Shown: positions 35,694 through 43,706 of the stretch, piece by piece
Position numbering within the stretch: the stretch's first letter is position 1
Layout: each line of letters begins with the position of its first letter
Source of the DNA: Desulfotignum sp.
GTDB taxonomy: Bacteria > Desulfobacterota > Desulfobacteria > Desulfobacterales > Desulfobacteraceae
Direction of reading: 5' to 3'
Assembly (NCBI GenBank): GCA_011390635.1
Contig: JAABSA010000012.1
Span: 1-64,000 of the forward strand
DNA: 64,000 bases
Notes under the pieces: model-generated
Seen by the model: only the letters and a program-made list of their open reading frames with translations
Told to the model about the DNA's origin: nothing
The model's database searches: none
Translations under genes and position numbers: made by a program

Positions 35694-35709
35694 AGCAATT
35701 CATGTGCCA
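35694..35709 (-). promoter_or_regulatory. Sigma-54 promoter upstream of cydAB
   Basis: On the minus strand the sequence TGGCACATGAATTGCT matches the -24/-12 consensus TGGCAC-N5-TTGCW exactly, with ten bases between the invariant GG and GC. Transcription would start near 35683, about 37 bases before the cydA ATG. Confidence 0.8.
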
Positions 35710-36229
35710 TCATATGGAAAAAAGTGATGATCCATACCAAAAATACTGAACGCTGATATACTATAGCCAATTTTATTCAGGTTTTCAAGTATGTTTGCTA
35801 CATGGTGTCGGCCGGCCATGAGAAGCGTTAAAAACGTCAAACTGTCCGAAAAGGGAAAGGCCAGCCAGATCTTCCTGAATAAAGAATACCTGTCTTGTTT
35901 GATATGATCAAGTGTATCATATGGACAGGTGATTGAGCCAAATTTGTATCATCAGCTTTTGCAAACCGTGTGGTACTGTCCTGGATGAGAATCGATTTGA
36001 AGTGGAATTTTGTGATAACGATGGACAACCCTATGCAGTTCCGGCATTGCGTTCAGACCTGCTGATGCCGCTTCGGTATTCTCCACAAGCCGCATAAATA
36101 AAGGTAACCGGTATCGCAGTCCGGATGACGACTGCGGCTTTCTGGAGAATTGTCTGCCCGAAGCGGCCCTGCATCATATGAATTTGTCCACTCTGATCAT
36201 CTGCAGGGAAGCGCTCGTGGAACCGGACC
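35710..36229. other. Long intergenic region upstream of cydAB
   Basis: Apart from a DUF4926-like remnant (35963-36096), this stretch has no gene. It probably contains the enhancer sites for sigma-54-dependent cyd transcription. A modest inverted repeat flanks 36116-36140 (GCAGTC/GACTGC). Confidence 0.4.
35963..36096 (+). pseudogene. DUF4926-like fragment
   Basis: A frame ending at TAA 36094-36096 reads GTVLDENRFEVEFCDNDGQP and then AVPALRSDLLMPL. This resembles the second half of DUF4926 proteins (GTVVEV...YEVEFVDxDG...LRPL), which are often found near toxin-antitoxin or DUF6883 genes. The usual N-terminal half is absent and in-frame stops lie upstream, so it looks like a remnant. Confidence 0.35.
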
Positions 36230-36871
36230 TCAGGCTTTTTTGGTGGCCTTGGTTTCCCAGTCTTCGATTTTGGTGGTATCGTAAATTTCTTCCCATCCCG
36301 TGATCATGCCTTTGATATGGCTGAACAAAGAATGGCCGGTGGTGGTCATGTACACATGAATGATCAGAAAGTTCACCAGCAGGTAGGCGGCAAGGGTGTG
36401 GATGACGGCAATGGGGGCCAGGGAGACGTCGCCTAAGCTGTTGTACAGGTAGTACAATAGACCGGTGGCCATCTGTACCGGCAGCAGCATGGCGGAAATT
36501 CCCAGGTAGGCCAGCCGCTGCAGGGGATTGTGCTTGGCGCCCGGTGATTTCTGCACCGGGTGGTCCTGGCCGTGGAAAATGCCCCAGGCATAGTACCGGG
36601 CCACGGCAAACAGCTTTTTCGTGGTGGGGATGTACTGTTTCCACTCCCCGGTGATGACCAGCCAGAAGGCAAAAAAGGCGAAAGATCCCAGCCAGAAAAG
36701 GCCAACAAAGTTGTGGACCTCCACGGCAGCCTCAAAGCCCATGAGGGAATACAGGCCGTGCACTTCAAATCCGGTGATCATGAGAATGATGATCATCAGG
36801 GCCTGGAACCAGTGCCAGAGCCGTTCGAACCGGGTATATAGATACACTTTTACTAGTTTTGTGTCAGCCAT
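36230..36871 (-). CDS. Cytochrome b membrane subunit (Ni-hydrogenase/formate dehydrogenase type)
   Basis: The 213-residue protein has about four to five membrane helices with His residues in positions typical of b-type heme ligation (RLWHWFQALMIIILMITGFE, HNFVGLFWLG, and a later NFLIIHVYMTTTGHS). It resembles the di-heme cytochrome b of hydrogenases, formate dehydrogenases and thiosulfate reductases. The gene starts three bases after the octaheme cytochrome gene ends, its GAGGAG site lying within that gene's end, so it probably passes electrons between the quinone pool and the octaheme protein. Confidence 0.85.
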   Translation of the reverse strand: MADTKLVKVYLYTRFERLWHWFQALMIIILMITGFEVHGLYSLMGFEAAVEVHNFVGLFWLGSFAFFAFWLVITGEWKQYIPTTKKLFAVARYYAWGIFHGQDHPVQKSPGAKHNPLQRLAYLGISAMLLPVQMATGLLYYLYNSLGDVSLAPIAVIHTLAAYLLVNFLIIHVYMTTTGHSLFSHIKGMITGWEEIYDTTKIEDWETKATKKA

Positions 36872-36874
36872 GGG

Positions 36875-38599
36875 TTACTCCTCTCTGCCGTTGCGGGTAA
36901 AAAACCGGCCCAGTCCGTGGAGCATCACCCCTGCCAAGGCCCCAAGCACCGCAAACATGCCGAAGGTGTCCAACAGATCGAACCGGTCACGGCCGGGCAT
37001 GTACACTCCGGTAATGCCGGCCAGGCGGGAATTTTCCCTGATATGACAGGCCGTGCATGCCAGTGCGTTTTCCGCCGGTGCCACCATGTGGGTGATGGGA
37101 AAGGCATAGGTGGTTTCCACGTAGTCAAATTCTCCTGAATAGGGTACATCCAGGGTCTGGTTGCCTATGGTGATGGCTTCATCCATGTCAAAGGTGGTCC
37201 AGAATCCTTTGGCACCGGAAAGCAGCGGGGCCACCAGCTGTTTGTTGATTTTGTCATAGGGCTGTTTTCCCCTGTGGATCTTGAAAGGATGAATCCGCGC
37301 ATCGGGGTCATCAGGCGATCCCAGTGGATGGCTCACTTCAACAACCTGCTGGGGATCGATTTCATCTTTGATGCCGATATTGTCAAAAGATCCATTGTAC
37401 CAGAAGTATTCAGGGGTAACATTTTTTGCCCAGATGAAATCGCCTTTAATGGATTTGTAGACAGGCTTGCCGAATTCTCCTTTTTCTTCATAAGGTTTGC
37501 CGTCTTTCATTTTGCCGGCTGTTGTCCAGTCCCACCACATCATTGTGGGATTGACCCGTGCAAATTCCGGGATATGGCAGCTCTGGCAGGACACCTTGTC
37601 TGTATGGTCGTTCATCTTGGTACTGGCTTTGTGGGGGGTTGCACTGTGACAGGATTCACAAGTGATTTTGGAGGCCATGTCATCTTCGATCAGGCTTTTT
37701 CTCTCTGCTGCAGCCGGCCGGGTGTACAGACGTCCTGCAATATGGTGCTTGACCGTTGTGTGACATCGGGTGCAGGAAAAATCAGGGCCATCTACAGCCA
37801 TGTGCACATCCAGCATTCGATTGGGGTTGGTCATGGAGGTGTCCAGGTCCCCGTGTTTGACACCATCGCCTCCGCCGCCCTTGAAATGGCATTCCCCGCA
37901 GTTGTTCCGTCCGGGAAGCGTGACATTCTTTACTGCTGTCCGTATACCGGATTGCAGCTCTTCAACGATTTGCAATATATCCGGGTCATCATCTCCTTCA
38001 AAGGCAGCAAGGTCTGCAAACGTTTCCTTGAACGGAAATTTTTCTTCTCCGTGACAGGCCAGGCAGTTGACCAGTCCGTCTGTACCGTCCCAACCGGCAT
38101 GACAGCTCAGGCAGCTCTTGTCCTCCATGGCATTTCCGGAAATACAAAAATTGTTTACTGCATGGCCTGCCTTGCCGTTCATGATCCCGGGCTTTTCAGA
38201 GGGCACTTCCCAGGTCCAGTGGATGGTTTCTTCAAACTGCATGGCTGCATCAGTATGACAGGAAAGGCAGGCCTGGGTGATCTGGTCACCGGATGTGAAA
38301 TTCTGATTCAAAACATCCAGTTTGCTATGGTCAACCGTTGTCCAGTGTTTGTCGGCCCGGACCGCCTGTTTGGCCAGTTTCAGTCCCAATGCTTCTTCTT
38401 GTGCGGCTGCGGCCACCGATGCCGCCGCCGGACCGGAGACGGCCAGTATCCCGAAAACCAGTACAGCCGCCAGTGCCGCCGTCCACCAGGATCCAGGGGA
38501 TGCCGGTCGATATGAATCATTTGTCCGGGCGAATGCCGTTTTTGCCTGGACGGTTTTTGTCGGACCGCCCCGGACCTTTTGCTTCAGATGTATTCCCAT
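36875..38599 (-). CDS. Octaheme c-type cytochrome (tetrathionate reductase/OTR family)
   Basis: The 574-residue protein has an N-terminal membrane or signal segment (about 38-60), eight CxxCH heme motifs (residues 111-115, 163-167, 179-183, 234-238, 276-280, 314-318, 338-342 and 515-519) and a C-terminal membrane helix (about 545-563). Spacing and length fit the OTR family, whose members reduce tetrathionate, nitrite or hydroxylamine in vitro; the physiological substrate is uncertain. GGAGG precedes the ATG. It is coupled to a cytochrome b gene and preceded by a heme-less cytochrome-like gene. Confidence 0.9.
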   Translation of the reverse strand: MGIHLKQKVRGGPTKTVQAKTAFARTNDSYRPASPGSWWTAALAAVLVFGILAVSGPAAASVAAAAQEEALGLKLAKQAVRADKHWTTVDHSKLDVLNQNFTSGDQITQACLSCHTDAAMQFEETIHWTWEVPSEKPGIMNGKAGHAVNNFCISGNAMEDKSCLSCHAGWDGTDGLVNCLACHGEEKFPFKETFADLAAFEGDDDPDILQIVEELQSGIRTAVKNVTLPGRNNCGECHFKGGGGDGVKHGDLDTSMTNPNRMLDVHMAVDGPDFSCTRCHTTVKHHIAGRLYTRPAAAERKSLIEDDMASKITCESCHSATPHKASTKMNDHTDKVSCQSCHIPEFARVNPTMMWWDWTTAGKMKDGKPYEEKGEFGKPVYKSIKGDFIWAKNVTPEYFWYNGSFDNIGIKDEIDPQQVVEVSHPLGSPDDPDARIHPFKIHRGKQPYDKINKQLVAPLLSGAKGFWTTFDMDEAITIGNQTLDVPYSGEFDYVETTYAFPITHMVAPAENALACTACHIRENSRLAGITGVYMPGRDRFDLLDTFGMFAVLGALAGVMLHGLGRFFTRNGREE

Positions 38600-38627
38600 A
38601 ATGCCTCCGAAAAGAGATCAGGCTGCC

Positions 38628-38659
38628 GCGCCGGCAGGTGCGGGTAGATCTGCCGGCGC
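38628..38659. repeat. GC-rich hairpin between two operon genes
   Basis: A perfect 10-bp inverted repeat (38628-38637 and 38650-38659) with a 12-base loop separates the small cytochrome-like gene from the octaheme gene. It has no T run and may tune the relative expression of the two genes. Confidence 0.5.
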
Positions 38660-38669
38660 GAGAACCGGT

Positions 38670-39020
38670 TTAGCTGCATGTGGCAGGTGCGGGAGAGTCC
38701 TTGGCAAATGCATGGAAATAGGCATGTATATCCTTGATATCCTGTTCGGATATGGCATCCCATTGTGCCTGGCAGCCAAATGCTTCAAAGTTGCGGGATT
38801 CGAAAATCTGTTTCCATTCGGCCCGGGTCATGTCAGCCGGGCTGACAGTGGGGGAGGGGGAATCCACGCCCCCGTTTTCATGGCAGGCCTTGATCACTTT
38901 GCGGTAGGTGTATTTGCCTTTGCGTTCGTTGCCGTCCGGGGCGTCATCGGCAAACACGGCGGGAACGGATCCCAGGGTGAAAAGGGCCAGGGTGAAAAAA
39001 ACAAGCATCTTTTTAAACAT
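38670..39020 (-). CDS. Exported cytochrome c-like protein lacking an intact heme motif
   Basis: The 116-residue product has a signal peptide (about 1-24, ending FADD) and a C-terminal region reminiscent of small class I cytochromes c, with a conserved pattern around DIKDIHAYFHAFAKD. Where the CxxCH motif is expected it reads KVIKACHENGG, so the first heme-linking Cys is replaced (IKACH). AAGGAG precedes the ATG at 39020, which is better than the in-frame start at 39044. It lies directly upstream of the octaheme cytochrome gene. It may bind heme with one thioether, or none. Confidence 0.7.
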   Translation of the reverse strand: MFKKMLVFFTLALFTLGSVPAVFADDAPDGNERKGKYTYRKVIKACHENGGVDSPSPTVSPADMTRAEWKQIFESRNFEAFGCQAQWDAISEQDIKDIHAYFHAFAKDSPAPATCS

Positions 39021-39154
39021 GGGTAACTCTCCTTTGTCTGTCATTGTCTGGATCTTACTCTTTTTTTTCTCAAATGTCTTTCTTAATTATTTTTTTGGTT
39101 CACCCTCAATATTCAAATGAATTCAATTCAGAGGATGACTTCCGGTTTACGGGA

Positions 39155-40252
39155 CTATTTGGGCGCCTTGATGGTATAGGTGCCGTCTTTTTTAAAACTG
39201 ATCTGGGCTTCCACATAATACACATCTGTCAAAGATTCTCTGACATCCTTGACCATATAGTAGGCTTCGCCGCTTCTGGCTCCTGTGGAACATACAAATA
39301 CAACTGGTTTGTCTGCCGGCAGATCAGCTATTTTGGGCTCCAGTTTTTCCACCGGGATGTTCACGGCAGTCGTAAAATGGCCTTTGGCAAATTCATCCGG
39401 GTCCCGGGTGTCTATCAGCATGATGGATGCAGGATTCTCCGCCAAAATGGCTTTAAACCGGTCCAGATCAATGGATCCCTCGATTTCGCCTGCCTTGACT
39501 GCCACAGTATCAGCAGCAGCGCCAAATTGTTTTTTCCATTCAGGGTATCCTAAAGCAAACACGGATACTTCCTTGTATCCCATGACAATGGCCCTGGCAG
39601 CACTTTTGTGGCTTAACCGGCACTCAAGTCCGCCGCAGTAGAAAATAACGGGGGTTTCAAGGCTTCGGGGCAGTTTGCCGGACAGTTCATCAAAATGGGT
39701 AAAAGGAATGCTGATGGCGGTGGGAATATGGCCTTTATCATACATGGGTTTCTGGGGACGGGAGTCCACCACCAGGGTTTTGTTTTCCGCAATTTTTGCA
39801 GCAACATATTCTGCTGATACAGCGGCATAGGCCCCGGGCTGGTTCAGATATTCGGGAAATCCCTTGGCAAATACCTTGACGTTTTTATAACCCAGTTTTT
39901 CGGCTTTTTGGGCGGATTTATGGCTGAGTTTGCATTCCACACCCCCGCAGTAGAAAATCAGCAGGGCGTTTTTGTCTTTGGGCAGAAGATCGGTTTTTTT
40001 ATCAAATTCCGTGTCCGGAATGCTCACGGCACCCGGTATATGCCCTTTGACATACATGGGTTTGTAAGGCCGTGCATCGATGATCATGACATTGTTCGCC
40101 ATGGGGACGGTGACATGGGCGATGACAAAGTCCGCTTCCACAATGTCATGGTACATCCAGTCTTCGGCAGCCAGGGCATGCATGGCGCCGGCCAAAAGAA
40201 ACAGGCAGGCTGCCATGGCAAGAAACGTTTGTTTTAATGGATGAATGTTCAT
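39155..40252 (-). CDS. Exported protein with three rhodanese domains
   Basis: The 365-residue protein has a signal peptide (about 1-29) and three rhodanese domains (about 40-140, 145-250 and 265-355). The first two active loops read FYCGGVECKLSHKSA and FYCGGLECRLSHKSA; the third reads VCSTGARSGEAYY. Each loop begins with the sulfur-accepting Cys. Rhodaneses transfer sulfane sulfur. The start at 40252 follows a GAGAAACC site and begins the signal peptide, unlike the longer frame from 40360. It heads the probable operon that continues to the octaheme cytochrome. Confidence 0.9.
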   Translation of the reverse strand: MNIHPLKQTFLAMAACLFLLAGAMHALAAEDWMYHDIVEADFVIAHVTVPMANNVMIIDARPYKPMYVKGHIPGAVSIPDTEFDKKTDLLPKDKNALLIFYCGGVECKLSHKSAQKAEKLGYKNVKVFAKGFPEYLNQPGAYAAVSAEYVAAKIAENKTLVVDSRPQKPMYDKGHIPTAISIPFTHFDELSGKLPRSLETPVIFYCGGLECRLSHKSAARAIVMGYKEVSVFALGYPEWKKQFGAAADTVAVKAGEIEGSIDLDRFKAILAENPASIMLIDTRDPDEFAKGHFTTAVNIPVEKLEPKIADLPADKPVVFVCSTGARSGEAYYMVKDVRESLTDVYYVEAQISFKKDGTYTIKAPK

Positions 40253-40350
40253 GGTTTCTCCTAATGGTTTGATGGTTATTTTACAGGTGATTTTATTTTG
40301 TTTGCGGATCTTTCCGCATGGCATCATGGTTTTGTCTGTATCTCTAATAT

Positions 40351-40366
40351 AGCAACCCATGTGCCA
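40351..40366 (-). promoter_or_regulatory. Sigma-54 promoter upstream of the rhodanese gene
   Basis: On the minus strand TGGCACATGGGTTGCT matches the -24/-12 consensus with exact spacing. Transcription would start near 40340, giving a leader of about 88 bases to the rhodanese ATG. Confidence 0.85.
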
Positions 40367-40474
40367 CCTGAAAAAAAAATGGAGAAATATTTTATAACTA
40401 CCTTTTTTTTAATAGTTTTTGTATTTCAAACCATAAAAATTTTTTCATAAAATCAGTGCTGGTGTTGCCAAAGT

Positions 40475-40503
40475 GTTAATCATGTGTTAAGTTGTTGATT
40501 AAC
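40475..40503. promoter_or_regulatory. Candidate activator-binding dyad
   Basis: GTTAATCA at 40475-40482 and TGATTAAC at 40496-40503 form an exact 8-bp dyad with centres 21 bases apart, about 110 bases upstream of the rhodanese sigma-54 promoter and just before the activator gene. Distance and spacing fit an enhancer for a sigma-54 activator. No exact copy was found near the other two sigma-54 promoters. Confidence 0.35.
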
Positions 40504-40526
40504 GTTGTGGTTAACAGGAGAAAGAA

Positions 40527-41921
40527 ATGGATATTGGAAAAAACTGGCGGGTGATTATAGATTCGGTTCAGGATGGGATTATCCTGGTTGATGAACAAGG
40601 CAATTTCATTGCTGCCAACCACTCGGCCCAGCTCATGACAGGATATACAGAAGACCAGCTCATTGGCCGGTCCTGCCGGATCCTAAACTGCACCGGGTGT
40701 GAAATCAAGGGCATTGGAAAAGGAAAAGACTGGTGCATGCTTTTTTCCCAGGGTCTGGTCCGGGATAAAAAATGCATGATAACCGACAGCCGCAAACAGA
40801 CTATCCCCATCGTCAAAACCGCAACAGTGCTGTACGATGATGCTGGACAGATCACAGGGGCTGTGGAAACCCTCAAGGATATTTCAGAAAATATCAGTTA
40901 TAAAAATGAACTGGATACCATTAAACGCATTTACCATATTGATGACGGGTTCCATGGGATTATCGGCCGCACCCCGGTGATGCAGAATCTTTTTGAGCAT
41001 ATCCAGGGGGTTGCCTCCCTGGACACGCCGGTGATTATTCTCGGAGAAAGCGGTACCGGCAAGGAGATGGTGGCCAAGGCCCTGCACGAAAAAGGCAGCC
41101 GGGCTGACAAACCCTTTGTCAAGGTCAATTGTGCAGCTTTGAGTGAAACCATTCTGGAAAGCGAGTTGTTCGGCCATGTGAAAGGCGCGTATACCGGGGC
41201 TGCAAATGACCGTATCGGCCGGTTTGAAGCAGCCCACCAGGGCACGATTTTTCTGGATGAAATCGGGGATATCCCCTTGTCAGTCCAGGTGAAACTGCTG
41301 CGGGTGCTGGAGGAACAGATGATACAGCGGGTGGGGGATAACCGGTCCATACCCATTAACGTGCGTATCATCACCGCCACCAACAAGGACCTTGAACAAA
41401 TGATTCTCCAGGGAGAATTTCGTCAGGACCTGTATTTCAGGATCAATGTGTTTCCTTTGATCTGTCCTCCTTTACGCCATCGCAAGGATGATATCACCTT
41501 GATCATCCAGCATTTTATCAGTATTCTGGCACAAAAAACAAAGAAAAACATTCTCGGGTTTACCCCCCAGGCCATGCGGATCATGGTGAACTACCCCTGG
41601 CCCGGCAATATCAGGGAGTTACGCAATACCGTGGAATATGCCTTTGTGCTGGCAAAAGGAAAAAGTATCGGCACCGAACATCTGCCGGAAAAACTGCTGC
41701 AGCATAATCCAGGCACATCCAATCCCATGGCTTCCCGGCCTGATCCAGTTGTTCCTGCGGAAATATCTCGCAAACAATCGGAAAAAGCAGCTCTGGTGGA
41801 GGCTTTGCAGAAAAGCGACGGCAACCAGACAAAGGCGGCACAGATGCTGGGGGTATCCCGGGTAACGGTGTGGAAACGCATGAAAAAACACCGGGTTGCC
41901 CTGAAAAATGCAAAAGAGTAA
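40527..41921 (+). CDS. Sigma-54-dependent PAS-AAA+-Fis transcriptional activator
   Basis: The 464-residue protein has a PAS domain (about 5-115) with five cysteines at 50, 55, 58, 70 and 83, an AAA+ domain (about 140-370) with Walker A GESGTGKE and the sigma-54 contact loop GAYTGA (consensus GAFTGA), and a C-terminal Fis-type helix-turn-helix (about 425-458, TKAAQMLGVSRVTVWKRMKK). AGGAG precedes the ATG. It is divergent from the rhodanese operon, whose promoter is of sigma-54 type, and is therefore the likely activator. The Cys cluster may bind a metal or sense redox or sulfur (inference). Confidence 0.92.
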   Translation: MDIGKNWRVIIDSVQDGIILVDEQGNFIAANHSAQLMTGYTEDQLIGRSCRILNCTGCEIKGIGKGKDWCMLFSQGLVRDKKCMITDSRKQTIPIVKTATVLYDDAGQITGAVETLKDISENISYKNELDTIKRIYHIDDGFHGIIGRTPVMQNLFEHIQGVASLDTPVIILGESGTGKEMVAKALHEKGSRADKPFVKVNCAALSETILESELFGHVKGAYTGAANDRIGRFEAAHQGTIFLDEIGDIPLSVQVKLLRVLEEQMIQRVGDNRSIPINVRIITATNKDLEQMILQGEFRQDLYFRINVFPLICPPLRHRKDDITLIIQHFISILAQKTKKNILGFTPQAMRIMVNYPWPGNIRELRNTVEYAFVLAKGKSIGTEHLPEKLLQHNPGTSNPMASRPDPVVPAEISRKQSEKAALVEALQKSDGNQTKAAQMLGVSRVTVWKRMKKHRVALKNAKE

Positions 41922-42056
41922 CACCTGCTGGACAGGGATAACGGGTCCAAAAAATTGTGACCAGTTGCAGAACAGTTGGGATGATATCAATGTAACAGCT
42001 TAATAATAATTTGTTTTTTACTATCGGCAAAACAATATGTTGTGGATATTTGTTTT

Positions 42057-42072
42057 TGGCACCATGTTTGCT
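42057..42072 (+). promoter_or_regulatory. Sigma-54 promoter upstream of the thioredoxin-like operon
   Basis: TGGCACCATGTTTGCT fits TGGCAC-N5-TTGCT with the invariant GG and GC ten bases apart. Transcription would start near 42083, about 59 bases before the ATG at 42142. Confidence 0.8.
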
Positions 42073-42141
42073 TTACTTTGTTGAATACGGGCAGCCTGCA
42101 GCCAAAGTCCGACCAAGCCCTGATTATGAAAAGGAGTGTAA

Positions 42142-42714
42142 ATGAAAAAAGAAAATATACTGGTCATTGTACTGGTAACCATTGCCCTGGCCGGTTTGTT
42201 CTGGTTTTTCACAGCCCGGATGGGGCCAAACAATCCTGCTGATACAGGTGGTACTGAACCGGTTGCAGCAGTACAAAAACCTGACGTGGAAGCAACAGGT
42301 AACGCTATGGTGGAAAACGGTAACGCCGGGCAAAATAACAGGATCAACTGGAAAGATTATACCCCGGGCCTGGCCCAGGCCAAAACCCAGGACAAAAATG
42401 TATTTCTGTATTTTTATGCCCAGTGGTGCACCTATTGCACCCAGCTCAAAAAGACCACGTTTGTGGATGAAAAGGTTTTGGCATATCTGGAGAAAAATTT
42501 TGTCAGTATCTCCGTTGATACAGATCAGAATCAAACTTTGTCCCAGACATGGCAGGTAAAGGGACTGCCCACCATGTGGTTTCTTACCCCTGACGGCAGC
42601 AGGATCAGCAGTCTTCCCGGTTATGTTGACGGATCTCAGCTTTTACAGATTCTCAGATATATTCATACCAAAAGCTATGACAACATGAGTTTTCAGGATT
42701 TTGTCAAAAGCTGA
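42142..42714 (+). CDS. Membrane-anchored thioredoxin-like protein
   Basis: The 190-residue protein has an N-terminal membrane anchor (about 6-25), a low-complexity linker (about 30-65) and a thioredoxin-fold domain (about 75-185) with the redox motif YAQWCTYCTQL and the cis-Pro loop GLPTMWFL. It resembles the C-terminal domain of DsbD and thioredoxin_7 proteins and should face the periplasm. AAGGAG precedes the ATG. It heads a three-gene unit with a ferredoxin-type protein and a membrane subunit. Confidence 0.85.
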   Translation: MKKENILVIVLVTIALAGLFWFFTARMGPNNPADTGGTEPVAAVQKPDVEATGNAMVENGNAGQNNRINWKDYTPGLAQAKTQDKNVFLYFYAQWCTYCTQLKKTTFVDEKVLAYLEKNFVSISVDTDQNQTLSQTWQVKGLPTMWFLTPDGSRISSLPGYVDGSQLLQILRYIHTKSYDNMSFQDFVKS

Positions 42715-42740
42715 TCCACAATGATGTAAAAAAAAGCGAG

Positions 42741-43706
42741 ATGACCATGAGTTCACCAATTTCACGACGGCATTTTTTAAAAACCTCTTTTTTTGCGGCT
42801 GGTACGGCAATTGCCGGCACCGGTATTGCGAAGGCTGCAACGCCTGCGGATGCTGACAAAGAGCCCCTGGTAACCCTGATCGATATCAGCCGGTGCATCG
42901 GGTGTGAAGAGTGCGTGTATGCCTGTCAGGATGCCAATGCCCATAAATTTGCCGACCCCAAAAAACCGTTTCCCAGAATGTATCCGGACCGGGTTCCGGT
43001 GGAAGACTGGTCAGACCGCCGGGATGTAACCGACCGCCTGACGCCTTATACCTGGCTGTATATCCAGTATGCCAGCGCCACCACCAAAGAGGGAGAAAAT
43101 ATTACTTTGACCATTCCCCGGCGCTGCATGCACTGCGCGAATCCGCCCTGTGTAAAGCTGTGCCCCTGGGGGGCGGCCAAACAGGAAACAAACGGGTTGT
43201 CCCGCATTGATTCACAGATCTGCCTGGGCGGATCCAAATGTAAAACAGTCTGTCCCTGGGAAATTCCCCAGCGCCAGACCGGTGTGGGCCTTTACCTGGA
43301 TCTTTTGCCCGCATTTGCGGGCAACGGGGTGATGTACAAATGCGACCGGTGTTATCAGAAGATTGAAAAAGGGGAACAGCCTGCCTGTATTGAAGTCTGC
43401 CCCGAAGAGGTCCAGACCATTGGCAAACGATCCGATATGATCAGGAAGGCCAGTGAACTGGCCAAAGAGATGGACGGCTATATTTACGGCCTGGAGGAAA
43501 ACGGGGGAACAAATACCATTTATGTGTCTCCGGTTCCCTTTGACCAGCTGGTGTATGACACGGGCAAGGGAAAACCCCATCTGAACCCGGTAAAAGATAC
43601 CATGGCAGATGGATCAAACCTGGCCCTGGCCATGGTTATTGCCCCGGTGGCCGGTGCTGCCGCAGCCGTTGGAAAATTTTACAAGCAGATGAAAGAGGAT
43701 GCCTGA
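42741..43706 (+). CDS. Tat-exported 4Fe-4S ferredoxin-type electron-transfer subunit
   Basis: The 321-residue protein begins with a Tat signal (SRRHFLKTSFFAAG) and has four cysteine clusters for 4Fe-4S centres: CIGCEECVYAC (about residues 52-62), CMHCANPPCVKLC, CLGGSKCKTVC and CDRCYQKIEKGEQPACIEVC. This is the layout of FdnH/PsrB/HybA-like subunits. A catalytic molybdopterin subunit is not adjacent, so the partner may lie elsewhere or be the thioredoxin-like protein. Its stop overlaps the next gene's start at 43706. Confidence 0.88.
   Translation: MTMSSPISRRHFLKTSFFAAGTAIAGTGIAKAATPADADKEPLVTLIDISRCIGCEECVYACQDANAHKFADPKKPFPRMYPDRVPVEDWSDRRDVTDRLTPYTWLYIQYASATTKEGENITLTIPRRCMHCANPPCVKLCPWGAAKQETNGLSRIDSQICLGGSKCKTVCPWEIPQRQTGVGLYLDLLPAFAGNGVMYKCDRCYQKIEKGEQPACIEVCPEEVQTIGKRSDMIRKASELAKEMDGYIYGLEENGGTNTIYVSPVPFDQLVYDTGKGKPHLNPVKDTMADGSNLALAMVIAPVAGAAAAVGKFYKQMKEDA

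Noticed and set aside
37274-38515. A 413-codon open frame on the plus strand
   Set aside because: It is antisense to the octaheme cytochrome gene, whose eight CxxCH motifs prove the coding strand.
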